From: Serratia proteamaculans
GTDB taxonomy: Bacteria > Pseudomonadota > Gammaproteobacteria > Enterobacterales > Enterobacteriaceae
Direction of reading: 5' to 3'
Assembly (NCBI RefSeq): GCF_008830365.1
Contig: NZ_WBKI01000001.1
Location: 248,001 to 312,000 of the forward strand
DNA: 64,000 bases
Position numbers and translations under genes: made by a program
The notes under the pieces: generated by a model
Database searches by the model: none
What the model saw: the letters and a program-made list of their open reading frames with translations, nothing else
What the model was told of the DNA's origin: nothing
Part shown: positions 50,415 through 61,439 of the stretch, piece after piece
How positions within the stretch are numbered: the stretch's first letter is position 1
Layout: the number at the start of each line of letters is the position of its first letter

Positions 50415-51131
50415 TTATGCATTCCTTTTGCTTGAGATACTGACCGGCCCGAGGGGATAAGGCTGATTGGGGCGATTAGCCCAGTCGGTGTAATCCGCAC
50501 GTGCGCCGGGGAAACCGATCATTTTCCAAGACGCCAGCGTCTGGTTACCGCCATGCACCGGATCGGCCAGGTAGCCCTCTTTGGTGTTGGTGAGCAACTG
50601 GTCGAAAAACGCCTTGCCGGGCAGGTCTTCAGAATCCAGTTGGCCGTGCTCCAGCGCCGCCAGCAGTTGTTCCTGCTCGGCGTGATCGAGATCGGCAAAC
50701 CCTTTTTGGAACTGTTGCTGGCAGTGTGCATTGACTTCGCGGATGCCGATTCGGTAGGTTTCGCGCGGCGTCAGCTTGGACTGATAGCCCAGTTGCGGCG
50801 GGGAAGGAACGAACGGCGGATGCATGTACCATAAGCCGCCGTGGCCGTAGGGGGCTTCCATTTGCCGATCGATAAACACCGGTACGCCCTGATCGACTGC
50901 ACCTGGGCCATTATCGTCAGTGGGGATCAGTCGGTCGCAGGCCGCCAGCAGAAAACGCCATTCATCTGCGTTGAAATAGACCGGAACATAGTGCTCCGAT
51001 ACGCCGGCAGCGGGGGCAGCCTTGGCATCCAGTGCCAGAATGCTGCTGCCAGCGGCGGCCAGCGGGATCAACGCCAGGGTCTTTTTGAGAAAGTTACGCC
51101 GGGGCGGCGAAGAGTTGTGCTGTTGTGACAT
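50415..51131 (-). CDS. Gluconate 2-dehydrogenase subunit 3 family protein (Tat-exported)
   Basis: Small subunit, 238 residues from ATG 51131. The N-terminus has a twin-arginine signal, PPRRNFLKKTLALIPLAAAG (Arg11-Arg12), with a likely cleavage after DAKA. The body fits the GluDH subunit 3 family (FLLAACDRLIPTDDNGPGA, VFIDRQMEAPYGHGG, LASWKMIGFPG). It is thought to carry the folded FAD subunit through the Tat pore. Its stop is directly followed by the GMC start codon. A frame 15 codons longer exists but would spoil the signal sequence. Confidence 0.9.
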   Translation of the reverse strand: MSQQHNSSPPRRNFLKKTLALIPLAAAGSSILALDAKAAPAAGVSEHYVPVYFNADEWRFLLAACDRLIPTDDNGPGAVDQGVPVFIDRQMEAPYGHGGLWYMHPPFVPSPPQLGYQSKLTPRETYRIGIREVNAHCQQQFQKGFADLDHAEQEQLLAALEHGQLDSEDLPGKAFFDQLLTNTKEGYLADPVHGGNQTLASWKMIGFPGARADYTDWANRPNQPYPLGPVSISSKRNA

Positions 51132-51188
51132 AATTCCACCTTGAACATGCTTCACAATAAATGCCCGCGTTGGCAATACCGGCCAACG

Positions 51189-51208
51189 CCGCTGCTATCC
51201 AGCAGCGG
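51189..51208 (-). other. Hairpin in the leader of the dehydrogenase operon
   Basis: A perfect 8-bp stem, CCGCTGCT with AGCAGCGG, with a 4-base loop, 58 bases before the start codon. It may stabilise the mRNA or affect expression. Confidence 0.45.
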
Positions 51209-51237
51209 TAAACAGGCGGGGACGGGTAATAAACTAG

Positions 51238-51273
51238 ACAACCACATTAGTAGCAAGCTACTGGTATGGTTGT
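51238..51273. promoter_or_regulatory. 36-bp dyad in the divergent dehydrogenase/MocR control region
   Basis: Outer arms ACAACCA and TGGTTGT, inner arms AGTAGC and GCTACT around a 2-base centre; 14 of 18 positions pair. It lies between the dehydrogenase operon and the divergent MocR-type regulator gene, and MocR regulators bind extended sites in such regions, so it is a candidate operator. Confidence 0.6.
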
Positions 51274-51423
51274 ATTAGTGTAGGGCTGGCGCTGTAAATC
51301 AAACAACGGATGATCTGTTTCAAAACATTTTGTTCACAACTAGATTGATTTAGATCAATTAAATAACATCTCCGTTACCGGTTTATTCTCCGGAGACACG
51401 GCGGACCTCTGATCCGGAGCAGC

Positions 51424-52941
51424 ATGAAACACAGCAGTGACAGCCAACAGGGCGTTTCGACAGAGGCGATTCAGGCAAGCTTTAATCAGCATTTACGACA
51501 GGGGATGACGCGTAAGGCTGCGCTGCACCTGACGATCAAACAGCAGGTGACGGCGGGCGAGCTGTGCTATCAGGCAAAACTGCCGCCCAGCCGGGTTCTG
51601 GCGGCTCAACTGGCTATTTCTCGCGATACCGTCGAACTGACCTATGGCCAGTTGGAAGCGGAGGGCTATATTGCCCGTGTCGTTGGGCGCGGTAGCTTCG
51701 TCAGTTACCAGCAAGACACCCTGATCGGCCGTGAACTGCTGGCGGTCGACCATATGGGTCATGCCCTGTTGGTGGAGCGGGAACTGAGTGCACACGGCCG
51801 CTCCCTGCTGATTGCTGCCCATGCTCCACATACCCGCCGCAGCGGCTCATTGACCCCCTCAATGCCCGACCTGCGCTTGTTCCCTATCGATAGCTGGCTG
51901 CAATTGGAAAGGCAGGCGGTGCGCCAGGGAGCCGAACGCCTGCTGGGCTATGCCGATCCTCAGGGGCTGGTGGAGTTGAGAGAGGAAATTATCGAGTATC
52001 TGCGCCGGGAAAGGGGCGTTAAGGCCAGTGCTGAGCAGGTGATCGTGGTGACCAGTTCCCAGCAGGCGCTCTCGCTGTGTACCCAGGTGCTGTTTAATCC
52101 CGGTGACCGGGTGTTTGTTGAAGAGCCCGGTTATCAGGGCGCGAAAAAACTGGTTCAATCGGCGGGCTTAATCGCTCAGCCGATTGGAGTGGATCAATCG
52201 GGTATGGATATCGATACGTTGGTTCAGACCAAAGAGGGCGGGCGGGGCGTTTATATCACCCCTTCTCATCATTACCCTCTGGGATATTCACTCAGTATTG
52301 AAAGAAGACTGAAGTTATTAGCGTGGGCGCAACGTGAAAAGGCCTGGATTATTGAAGATGATTACGATTCCGAGTTCAATTATAACGGGTTGACCACTGC
52401 ATCATTACAGGGGCTGGATCAGTACCAACGTACGTTATATATCGGTACTTTTAGTAAAAGTCTGTTCCCGGGGTTACGCATTGGCTTTCTTATTGTTCCG
52501 CCGCAATTAATTCCACCTATGGTGGCGGCTAAACAATTCCAGGATGGTTATACTTCGGCACTGCCACAGATGACGTTATTCAAATTTATCAATGACGATT
52601 TTTATGCCGAACATTTAAGAAATATGCGCAAGATATATCAGGCCCGACTGGAGATTTTACATACGGCGGTGCATCAGTATCTTGCCACCTGGACTCAACC
52701 GCGGTTGCCACAGGGGGGGCTGCAACTGGTTTGTCCATTGGCGGACGCGGCAACCGAACGGCAGTTGATCCTGGCTGCTGCTGCGCAGGGGATGAAGGTT
52801 TATGGATTGATTGATTTTTATACCCATCCGCCGGGCGAAGGTGCGTTGGTATTCGGATTTGCGGCCTATAATCCAGACGAAATTGTAAATTTTATCAAAA
52901 AGTTATCATCGATTTTCAGCACGCTTCCAGAATCGATCTGA
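51424..52941 (+). CDS. MocR/PdxR-type GntR-family regulator
   Basis: 505 residues. Winged helix of the GntR type at about 30-95 (LPPSRVLAAQLAISRDTVEL, GQLEAEGYIARVVGRGSFV), linker, and a fold-type I aminotransferase-like domain from about 140 with the PLP lysine Lys345 in GTFSKSLFPGLRIGF and EDDYDSEFNY. Such proteins use PLP, alone or as an aldimine with an amino compound, as the signal. It is divergent from the dehydrogenase operon, with a 36-bp dyad between; it could regulate that operon or the GNAT genes downstream. No PdxST synthesis genes are nearby. Confidence 0.9.
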   Translation: MKHSSDSQQGVSTEAIQASFNQHLRQGMTRKAALHLTIKQQVTAGELCYQAKLPPSRVLAAQLAISRDTVELTYGQLEAEGYIARVVGRGSFVSYQQDTLIGRELLAVDHMGHALLVERELSAHGRSLLIAAHAPHTRRSGSLTPSMPDLRLFPIDSWLQLERQAVRQGAERLLGYADPQGLVELREEIIEYLRRERGVKASAEQVIVVTSSQQALSLCTQVLFNPGDRVFVEEPGYQGAKKLVQSAGLIAQPIGVDQSGMDIDTLVQTKEGGRGVYITPSHHYPLGYSLSIERRLKLLAWAQREKAWIIEDDYDSEFNYNGLTTASLQGLDQYQRTLYIGTFSKSLFPGLRIGFLIVPPQLIPPMVAAKQFQDGYTSALPQMTLFKFINDDFYAEHLRNMRKIYQARLEILHTAVHQYLATWTQPRLPQGGLQLVCPLADAATERQLILAAAAQGMKVYGLIDFYTHPPGEGALVFGFAAYNPDEIVNFIKKLSSIFSTLPESI

Positions 52942-53076
52942 GCAGGGTGATTTCGTTGAAATTGGTCTGCCCGCTGTTGTTGATTGGTCTGTATTCAGTA
53001 GGCATTGGCCGGTGTATCCTGCGGGTATTCCGTTATTTCTCCTCTGGAAATAACAGCTTAAAACCAGAGAGGCATT

Positions 53077-53529
53077 ATGCTCCCAGTACACAATGAAGTC
53101 ACAATTCGTAAATTACAAAACGCTGATAAACCTCAGTGGTTAGATCTTTGGCAAGGGTATCTTCATTTTTATCGCGCGGATATTAAGCCGCAGGTAACCG
53201 ATCACACCTTTGGACGTTTATGTGAGGATCCGCAGGTTTATGGCCTGGTGGCAGAAGATAAAAACGGCAATTTGTTGGGATTAATGAACCTGATATTCCA
53301 TCCTTCCACCTGGAGTTCGGTGGGTTATTGCTATATTGAAGATCTTTATGTTTCGCCGGCGGCGCGTGGCAAGAAGGTGTCCGAAAAATTATTTGAGCAG
53401 GCCTATCAGTTGGCGGACGAAAAAGGCAGCGATCGGGTTTATTGGACGACGCAGGAATATAATGCTCCGGCCCGTTCGTTGTATGACAAAATAGGTCGAA
53501 GAACTTCGTTTGTTGTTTATGAACGTTAA
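53077..53529 (+). CDS. GNAT-family N-acetyltransferase
   Basis: 150 residues, GNAT fold. TIRKLQNADKPQWLDLWQGY at the start and the acetyl-CoA region IEDLYVSPAARGKKVSEKLF, in which the usual RGxGxG/A loop reads RGKKVS; then TTQEYNAPARSLYDKIGRRT. The substrate is unknown. The region around it is a little AT-richer than the surroundings. The next gene, also a GNAT, begins 20 bases later, so the pair is probably co-transcribed. The MocR-type gene ends 135 bases upstream. Confidence 0.88.
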   Translation: MLPVHNEVTIRKLQNADKPQWLDLWQGYLHFYRADIKPQVTDHTFGRLCEDPQVYGLVAEDKNGNLLGLMNLIFHPSTWSSVGYCYIEDLYVSPAARGKKVSEKLFEQAYQLADEKGSDRVYWTTQEYNAPARSLYDKIGRRTSFVVYER

Positions 53530-53549
53530 CGACAGGTAGGGGAGGCTGT

Positions 53550-54251
53550 ATGGTGATCAATCAATTCGGCCAGCCGGTCGGCGAGCCATTAGCCGATTGG
53601 CGGGTAGTGAAGCGCCCAACTGGCGAGACGCTCGACGGGCGATTTTGCCGCCTGAAACAGCTTGATGCGAAGCGGGATCATGCCGCGTTGTTCAGTGCTT
53701 TCCAGCAGGCGCCGGATGGCCGGGACTGGACCTATTTATCGATAGAACGGCCGGACAGCCCGGCGGCGATGTTGCAGCATCTGACCACCCTGCAGGCGAA
53801 TGCCACGCTGGTGAACCTGACGGTGTTCGACCGTGCAAGCCAGGCTCCGGTCGGAACGGTGGCCTACATGCGCATCGATGAAGCTAACGGCGTGGCGGAG
53901 ATTGGCCATGTCAGTTGGTCACCGGCGATGAAGCAGCGCTCGAGCGCCACCGAAGCGATTTATCTGATGCTGCGACACCTGTTTGAGGATTTGGGTTATC
54001 GCCGCTGTGAATGGAAGTGCGACAGCCATAACGCCCCCTCCAAACAGGCGGCGACGAGATTCGGTTTTAAGTATGAAGGCACTTTCAGATATGCGTTGGT
54101 CACCAAGGGCCGCAGCCGGGACACCGACTGGTTTGCTATAACAGCCGACCGTTGGCCGACCATCAGGGCCGGGTTTGAGCAGTGGCTGGATCCCGACAAC
54201 TTCGACGCACAAGGGCAGCAGAAAAAACGGCTGCAGGAGTTGATGGGATAG
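53550..54251 (+). CDS. RimJ/RimL-type GNAT acetyltransferase
   Basis: 233 residues, larger GNAT of the Acetyltransf_3 type. VGTVAYMRIDEANGVAEIGH, then MKQRSSATEAIYLMLRHLFE, and YRRCEWKCDSHNAPSKQAAT, RFGFKYEGTFRYALVTKGRS are typical of proteins acetylating protein N-termini or small amines. The N-terminal 45 residues (GEPLADWRVVKRPTGETLDG) are typical for this subfamily. Cytoplasmic. Ends in a strong terminator shared with purB. Confidence 0.88.
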   Translation: MVINQFGQPVGEPLADWRVVKRPTGETLDGRFCRLKQLDAKRDHAALFSAFQQAPDGRDWTYLSIERPDSPAAMLQHLTTLQANATLVNLTVFDRASQAPVGTVAYMRIDEANGVAEIGHVSWSPAMKQRSSATEAIYLMLRHLFEDLGYRRCEWKCDSHNAPSKQAATRFGFKYEGTFRYALVTKGRSRDTDWFAITADRWPTIRAGFEQWLDPDNFDAQGQQKKRLQELMG

Positions 54252-54255
54252 AAGT

Positions 54256-54285
54256 CAAAGAGGCGGCCATGTGGCCGCCTCTTTG
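54256..54285. terminator. Strong bidirectional terminator, GNAT gene / purB
   Basis: A perfect 13-bp stem, CAAAGAGGCGGCC with GGCCGCCTCTTTG, around ATGT, followed by TTTT on the plus strand. Confidence 0.9.
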
Positions 54286-54302
54286 TTTTAGCAGTATAGC
54301 GA

Positions 54303-56322
<2,020 letters not shown>

Positions 56323-56324
56323 GA

Positions 56325-57428
56325 TTACTCCTGTAAACGCTGTTCAATAATGCCGCCGCCGAGGCAGATTTCATCCTGATAGAACACGGCTGACTGGCCT
56401 GGGGTGACGGCGGCAACCGGCTCGTCGAAACGCACTTCGATGCGTTGTTCGTCAAGCGGGGTGACGGTGCAAGGAATATCCTGCTGGCGATAACGGGTTT
56501 TCACCGTACAGCGGAACGGCCTGCTCAGCGGCAGGCGATCAACCCAATGCAGTTGCTGCGCGATCAGCCCGACGGACATCAGACGCGGGTGCTCATGCCC
56601 CTGCGCGACCACCAGTACGTTGTTGGCGACGTCTTTGTCCACCACGTACCACGGATCTTCGCTGCTGTCTTTCATACCGCCGATGCCCAGCCCTTTGCGT
56701 TGCCCCAGAGTGTGGTACATCAGACCCTGATGTTCACCAACGGTCTGACCGTCGACGCTAACAATCGGGCCCGGCTGTGCAGGCAGGTAACGGCCGAGGA
56801 AGTCGCGGAATTTGCGCTCGCCGATAAAGCAGATGCCGGTGGAGTCTTTTTTCTTGGCGGTAACCAGCTCCAGCTGTTCGGCGATGCGGCGCACCTCCGG
56901 TTTTTCCAACTCACCGACCGGGAACAGGCTTTGTGCGACCTGCTCGTGGCTCAGGGTGTAGAGGAAGTAGCTCTGGTCTTTGTTGCCGTCGACTCCGCGC
57001 AGCAGACGGCTTTTGCCGTCCACGTCCTGGCGGCGCACGTAGTGGCCGGTGGCGATAAAGTCGGCCCCCAGATCTTCTGCGGCGAATTCCAGGAAGGCTT
57101 TGAATTTGATTTCTTTATTACACAGGATGTCCGGGTTCGGCGTGCGGCCGGCCTTGTACTCTTCAAGGAACAGCTCAAACACGTTGTCCCAGTACTCTGC
57201 CGCGAAATTCACCGTATGCAGTTCGATGCCGAGTTTGTCGCACACCGCCTGCGCATCGGCCAGATCGGTCGCTGCGGAGCAGTATTCTTCGTCATCGTCT
57301 TCTTCCCAGTTCTTCATAAACAGCCCAGCGACCTGATAGCCCTGTTGCTGTAACAGATAGGCAGTAACGGAAGAGTCGACGCCGCCGGACATACCGACGA
57401 TTACTTTTTTCTGGCTGTTGTCTGACAT
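56325..57428 (-). CDS. mnmA: tRNA-specific 2-thiouridylase MnmA
   Basis: Makes 2-thiouridine at wobble position 34 of tRNA Lys, Glu and Gln. 367 residues from ATG 57428; an upstream extension of 27 codons is rejected. PP-loop GMSGGVDSS at 12-20; catalytic Cys103 in ILCNKEIKF and Cys200 in STGICFIGE match Cys102 and Cys199 of E. coli. It receives sulfur through the Tus relay. Co-transcribed with hflD and purB. Confidence 0.97.
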   Translation of the reverse strand: MSDNSQKKVIVGMSGGVDSSVTAYLLQQQGYQVAGLFMKNWEEDDDEEYCSAATDLADAQAVCDKLGIELHTVNFAAEYWDNVFELFLEEYKAGRTPNPDILCNKEIKFKAFLEFAAEDLGADFIATGHYVRRQDVDGKSRLLRGVDGNKDQSYFLYTLSHEQVAQSLFPVGELEKPEVRRIAEQLELVTAKKKDSTGICFIGERKFRDFLGRYLPAQPGPIVSVDGQTVGEHQGLMYHTLGQRKGLGIGGMKDSSEDPWYVVDKDVANNVLVVAQGHEHPRLMSVGLIAQQLHWVDRLPLSRPFRCTVKTRYRQQDIPCTVTPLDEQRIEVRFDEPVAAVTPGQSAVFYQDEICLGGGIIEQRLQE

Positions 57429-57523
57429 GGGGATCTCGCGAACTTGAACACTAACCGTGCTGATAAAAAACAAGCGCAGGATTTTACCACGTTGGCCTCG
57501 TCGGCGCACGGCACTTATTCATC

Positions 57524-57970
57524 TCAAAATGGCCAGTTATAGCTGCTGACCAGTGATAGCGGATAGCGCTCCGGCTGCTGATAACAACGTAGGCTTTCCG
57601 CCACCAGTGCGGAACGCAGGTTGGGTGCCTGTAAAATCTCGTCGGCGCTCAACCACAGGCAGCGGTCGATATCGCTGTCGTGCGGCTCGGTCGGCAACGG
57701 TTGTTCCAGCTCAATCACAAAGCAAAAACGCAGGAACGGCGTGTTGTCCGGCGCGATCCACTGGTGCAGCTTGAGGAATGACTGCGGTGTGGCGCGGATG
57801 CCGGTTTCTTCCCACAGTTCGCGCTCGGCGGCCTGCACCAGGGTTTCGTCGGCCTCAAGATGACCGGCCGGCTGGTTCCAGAGCGCCTTATGGTTGATAG
57901 TCTCTTCGACAATCAAGAACTTGCCGGCGGCGTGAACCACGCAGGCAACGGTAACGTGTGGTTTAAACAT
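57524..57970 (-). CDS. nudJ: Nudix phosphatase NudJ
   Basis: Hydrolyses HMP-diphosphate, nucleoside tri- and diphosphates. 148 residues. The Nudix box [20 protein letters not shown] followed by TGI is complete. [20 protein letters not shown] and [14 protein letters not shown] match E. coli NudJ (YmfB). It lies between rluE and mnmA as in E. coli, 34 bases after rluE and 95 before mnmA. Cytoplasmic. Confidence 0.95.
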   Translation of the reverse strand: MFKPHVTVACVVHAAGKFLIVEETINHKALWNQPAGHLEADETLVQAAERELWEETGIRATPQSFLKLHQWIAPDNTPFLRFCFVIELEQPLPTEPHDSDIDRCLWLSADEILQAPNLRSALVAESLRCYQQPERYPLSLVSSYNWPF

Positions 57971-58004
57971 GGCGACCCCTTACAACGGCGGCTTGGCGGG
58001 CTGA

Positions 58005-58631
58005 TTACAGCGAATCAAGGTTTTTCCATTCACCGGGTTGCAGTTCTCCCAATGAAAGATTACCCATACTGTAGCGAATCAGCCGCAGGGTAGGAAAGCC
58101 GATATGTGCAGTCATGCGACGTACCTGACGGTTTCGCCCTTCGTACAGGGTGATTTTCAGCCAGGCTGTCGGGATTGATTTGCGTTCGCGGATCGGTGGA
58201 TTGCGCGGCCACAGCCATTGTGGTTCGGCGACCAACTCCACGCCAGCCGGCAGGGTCGGGCCGTCTTTGAGCGTGACGCTGCTGCGCAAGGGAGCCAAAT
58301 CGCTGTCCTGCGGTGCACCCTCGACCTGCACGTAATACACCTTACCGGTACGCTTGCCCGGTTGGGTGAGCTGTGCCTGCAGTTTGCCGTCATTGGTTAA
58401 CACCAATAATCCTTCGCTATCGCGATCCAGGCGTCCGGCGGCATAAACATCGGCAAAAGGAATGAATTCTTTCAGCGTGGTGCGGCCAGCCTCATCGGTA
58501 AATTGGGGTAACACATCGAAGGGCTTGTTGAATAACACCACGCGACGCGGCCCTTGTGCTACAGCGGGTTTGGCGGCATCAGGCGGGCTGAATCGTTTAA
58601 CTTTGTGATTTCTAACAGGGAATTTTTTCAT
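58005..58631 (-). CDS. rluE: 23S rRNA pseudouridine(2457) synthase RluE
   Basis: Converts U2457 of 23S rRNA to pseudouridine. 208 residues from ATG 58631 ([18 protein letters not shown]). The catalytic Asp lies in [45 protein letters not shown] and [15 protein letters not shown] are the other RsuA/RluE motifs. The frame runs open far upstream, antisense to icd, but that part is not coding: a -10-like TATAAT at 58660-58665 lies between it and the gene, and homologs begin here. A start at 58661 is a second option. Confidence 0.94.
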   Translation of the reverse strand: MKKFPVRNHKVKRFSPPDAAKPAVAQGPRRVVLFNKPFDVLPQFTDEAGRTTLKEFIPFADVYAAGRLDRDSEGLLVLTNDGKLQAQLTQPGKRTGKVYYVQVEGAPQDSDLAPLRSSVTLKDGPTLPAGVELVAEPQWLWPRNPPIRERKSIPTAWLKITLYEGRNRQVRRMTAHIGFPTLRLIRYSMGNLSLGELQPGEWKNLDSL

Positions 58632-58666
58632 AACAGTTGAGATTACGGATGATAGGCGCATTATAA

Positions 58667-58681
58667 CCGAATCCGTTTCGG
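58667..58681. promoter_or_regulatory. Inverted repeat between rluE and icd promoters
   Basis: CCGAA, 5 bases, TTCGG, located just upstream of the icd -35. It loosely resembles a Cra (FruR) site, and E. coli icd is controlled by Cra, but the fit is imperfect. Confidence 0.35.
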
Positions 58682-58682
58682 A

Positions 58683-58711
58683 TTGGCGCGGACAGAAAAT
58701 TCCAGTAGTAT
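58683..58711 (+). promoter_or_regulatory. Predicted sigma-70 promoter of icd
   Basis: TTGGCG, 17-base spacer, TAGTAT. Start of transcription near 58718, about 46 bases before the ATG. Confidence 0.55.
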
Positions 58712-58763
58712 CTACACGCATCTTACAAAGCATTAACAAAAATTGCGCTTGAAGGAGAGGTTG

Positions 58764-60017
58764 ATGGAAAGCAAAGTAGTTGTTCCGGCAGAAGGTAAAA
58801 AGATTACGGTCGATGCCCAGGGTAAACTGGTTGTTCCGAATAACCCGATCATTCCGTTTATCGAAGGCGACGGCATTGGCGTTGACGTTACCCCTGCTAT
58901 GATTCACGTGGTTGATGCAGCAGTGAAAAAGGCCTACCACGGCGAACGTAAAATCTCCTGGATGGAAATCTACACCGGCGAAAAATCCACTCACGTTTAC
59001 GGGAAAGACGTGTGGCTGCCGGAAGAAACCCTGGATCTGATCCGTGACTACCGCGTTGCCATCAAAGGCCCGCTGACTACCCCAGTCGGTGGCGGTATTC
59101 GCTCCCTGAACGTGGCCCTGCGCCAGCAACTGGACCTGTACGTGTGTCTGCGTCCGGTGCGTTACTACCAGGGCACCCCAAGCCCGGTTAAACACCCAGA
59201 GCTGACCGACATGGTGATCTTCCGCGAAAACGCCGAAGACATCTATGCAGGTATCGAATGGAAAGCCGGTTCTGCTGAAGCAGACAAAGTGATCAAGTTC
59301 CTGCGCGACGAAATGGGCGTGAAGAAAATCCGCTTCCCAGAGCAATGCGGTATCGGCGTGAAGCCATGCTCTGAAGAAGGGACCAAACGTCTGGTTCGTG
59401 CAGCGATCGAATACGCTATCACCAACGACCGCGACTCTGTGACCCTGGTTCACAAAGGCAACATCATGAAGTTCACCGAAGGTGCCTTCAAGGATTGGGG
59501 CTACGAACTGGCGCGCGAAGAGTTCGGCGGTGAGCTGATCGACGGCGGCCCATGGCTGAAAATCAAGAACCCGAACACCGGTAAAGAGATCGTGGTTAAA
59601 GACGTGATCGCCGACGCCTTCCTGCAGCAAATCCTGCTGCGTCCGGCTGAATACGACGTGATCGCCTGTATGAACCTGAACGGTGACTACATTTCCGACG
59701 CCCTGGCTGCACAGGTTGGTGGTATCGGTATCGCACCTGGCGCCAACATCGGTTCCGACTGCGCCCTGTTCGAAGCCACCCACGGCACTGCACCTAAGTA
59801 TGCCGGTCAGGATAAAGTGAACCCAGGTTCCATCATCCTGTCTGCAGAAATGATGCTGCGTCACATGGGCTGGTTCGAAGCGGCTGACCTGATTGTTAAA
59901 GGCACTGAAGGCGCAATCGCTGCCAAGACCGTGACCTATGACTTCGAACGCCTGATGGAAGGCGCTAAGCTGCTGAAATGTTCAGAGTTTGGCGACGCTA
60001 TCGTTAAACACATGTAA
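58764..60017 (+). CDS. icd: NADP-dependent isocitrate dehydrogenase
   Basis: TCA cycle enzyme making 2-oxoglutarate, CO2 and NADPH. 417 residues from ATG 58764, preceded by GAAGGAGAGG. Ser114 in [10 protein letters not shown] equals E. coli Ser113, the site phosphorylated by AceK to open the glyoxylate bypass. [20 protein letters not shown] is the metal-binding signature and [17 protein letters not shown] the NADP region. Codon use is strongly biased, as expected for a highly expressed gene. The 3' end, a prophage integration site in E. coli, is undisturbed here. Confidence 0.98.
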   Translation: MESKVVVPAEGKKITVDAQGKLVVPNNPIIPFIEGDGIGVDVTPAMIHVVDAAVKKAYHGERKISWMEIYTGEKSTHVYGKDVWLPEETLDLIRDYRVAIKGPLTTPVGGGIRSLNVALRQQLDLYVCLRPVRYYQGTPSPVKHPELTDMVIFRENAEDIYAGIEWKAGSAEADKVIKFLRDEMGVKKIRFPEQCGIGVKPCSEEGTKRLVRAAIEYAITNDRDSVTLVHKGNIMKFTEGAFKDWGYELAREEFGGELIDGGPWLKIKNPNTGKEIVVKDVIADAFLQQILLRPAEYDVIACMNLNGDYISDALAAQVGGIGIAPGANIGSDCALFEATHGTAPKYAGQDKVNPGSIILSAEMMLRHMGWFEAADLIVKGTEGAIAAKTVTYDFERLMEGAKLLKCSEFGDAIVKHM

Positions 60018-60041
60018 GTGTGTTTAAGCGTTTGAAATAAG

Positions 60042-60068
60042 AACGGGAGCTTATAGCTCCCGTTTTTT
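60042..60068 (+). terminator. Intrinsic terminator of icd
   Basis: A perfect 9-bp stem, AACGGGAGC with GCTCCCGTT, loop TTATA, followed by T-run to 60068. Confidence 0.92.
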
Positions 60069-60078
60069 ATTTCCAGTT

Positions 60079-60105
60079 TAAATCCCCACTCGACAGGGGA
60101 TTTTT
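60079..60105. terminator. Second terminator, bidirectional, before the convergent permease gene
   Basis: Stem AATCCCC with GGGGATT, 8-base loop, T-run on the plus strand and AAA/TTT flank on the minus strand. It lies 2 bases past the permease stop. Confidence 0.7.
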
Positions 60106-60107
60106 AT

Positions 60108-61229
60108 TCAATCCGCTTTGGTGGCATCAGGGTGATTCTTGCCTTCCTCGATAAAATCTTCATCAATCTCATCCGTGGTTTCGGCACTGTCGCGGCCGGA
60201 AAGAATATTCCAGCAGGCGATGAACAGGGCGGCGATAAGCGGGCCGATGACGAAACCATTAATACCGTAAATCTCCATACCGCCCAGGGTTGAAATCAGG
60301 ATCAGATAATCCGGCATCTTGGTGTCTTTACCCACCAGCAGTGGACGAAGAATGTTGTCGACCAAACCGATGATCACCACGAAGAAGCCCACCAGGAACA
60401 GGCCTTTCCACAACATACCGGTGGCGAAGAAATAGATGGCAGCGGGTACCCAGATAATGGCGGAGCCCACTGCGGGGATAATAGACAGGAACGCCATCAA
60501 CGCGGCCCACAGCAGACTGCCTTCGATGCCGGTGAAGTAAAACGCCAGGCCGCCGAGCGCGCCTTGCACTACCGCCACCACGACCGTGCCTTTTACCGTC
60601 GCGCGGGAAACGGCCGCGAACTTCACAAACAGATGATGTTTAACATGTTCGGATAATGGCAGCGCCTGGAGCGTCAGATTAACCAGATAAGCGCCATCTT
60701 TCAGCAGGAAGAACAGCAGATAAAGCATCACGCCAAAGCCAACGGCAAAGTTGAACGTGCCTTTGCCGATCAGGAACACGCTACCGGCCAGGTATTGCCC
60801 ACCCTGCAGTGCCACTTCCGAAAGTTTCTTTTGTATTTCAGCCGCGTTGTCGAGGTTGTGCTCTGTCAGGAAATGACGCGCCCAGTTGGGGAGTAACTGT
60901 AGGGTATCGGCCACAATGACCGGGAATTGGGTGTTATTACCCTGTAATTTGGTGTAGACCACGTTAAGCTCAATCGCCAATGAAGACGCAATAATCGCCA
61001 GGGGAGTAAATACGATCAGACAGATCACTACCAGCGTCAAAAAAGACACCAGGCCATTGCGGTCACCCAGATACTGCTTAAGTTTTTGTTTCACCGGGTG
61101 GAAAATTACCGCCAGGATGATGGCCCACAACACTGACGAGTAATAGGGACCCAGTACATCCAGAAAAGCCGCGGTCACTATAAAAAGGATCAGAATAAAG
61201 AATCCCTTTGAAATACCCTTAGACATCAT
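60108..61229 (-). CDS. AI-2E (PerM/YdiK-like) family permease
   Basis: Integral membrane protein of about 373 residues and eight hydrophobic segments. Family marks: LWAIILAVIFHPVKQKLKQY early on, VVAVVQGALGGLAFYFTG, ALMAFLSIIPAVGSAIIWVP and DNILRPLLVGKDTKMPDYLI. Members have been linked to export of autoinducer-2 or to Na+/H+ antiport; neither can be inferred here. The acidic C-terminal tail (TTDEIDEDFIEEGKNH) is cytoplasmic. Start 61229 follows AGAGGGACGGGT; the next ATG three bases later is equally possible. Single gene, convergent with icd. Confidence 0.88.
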   Translation of the reverse strand: MMSKGISKGFFILILFIVTAAFLDVLGPYYSSVLWAIILAVIFHPVKQKLKQYLGDRNGLVSFLTLVVICLIVFTPLAIIASSLAIELNVVYTKLQGNNTQFPVIVADTLQLLPNWARHFLTEHNLDNAAEIQKKLSEVALQGGQYLAGSVFLIGKGTFNFAVGFGVMLYLLFFLLKDGAYLVNLTLQALPLSEHVKHHLFVKFAAVSRATVKGTVVVAVVQGALGGLAFYFTGIEGSLLWAALMAFLSIIPAVGSAIIWVPAAIYFFATGMLWKGLFLVGFFVVIIGLVDNILRPLLVGKDTKMPDYLILISTLGGMEIYGINGFVIGPLIAALFIACWNILSGRDSAETTDEIDEDFIEEGKNHPDATKAD

Positions 61230-61439
61230 ACCCGTCCCTCTGATGATAGATTTCTCCACCAATGCCGGTATTCAATGGCATTGACACTTCTTGAAGATTA
61301 AACCCTATCATCACAAACGTTTAACAGGTAGCGGATTTTATCGGTGAACAGTTAATAGAACTTATTAATAATGCCTCATGTTATGAGGACATTAAGCTGA
61401 TGAAACGACGGCTCGGCAACTTGTCCGGACATGCATTGC

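Noticed and set aside
58632-59864. Long open frame antisense to icd, continuous with rluE
   Set aside because: It is in the mirror of a strongly codon-biased gene, which removes stops on the opposite strand. RluE homologs start near 58631 and the upstream translation resembles nothing.
59990-60040. Prophage attachment at the icd 3' end
   Set aside because: The gene end is intact, a normal terminator follows, and no integrase or duplicated icd tail is present.
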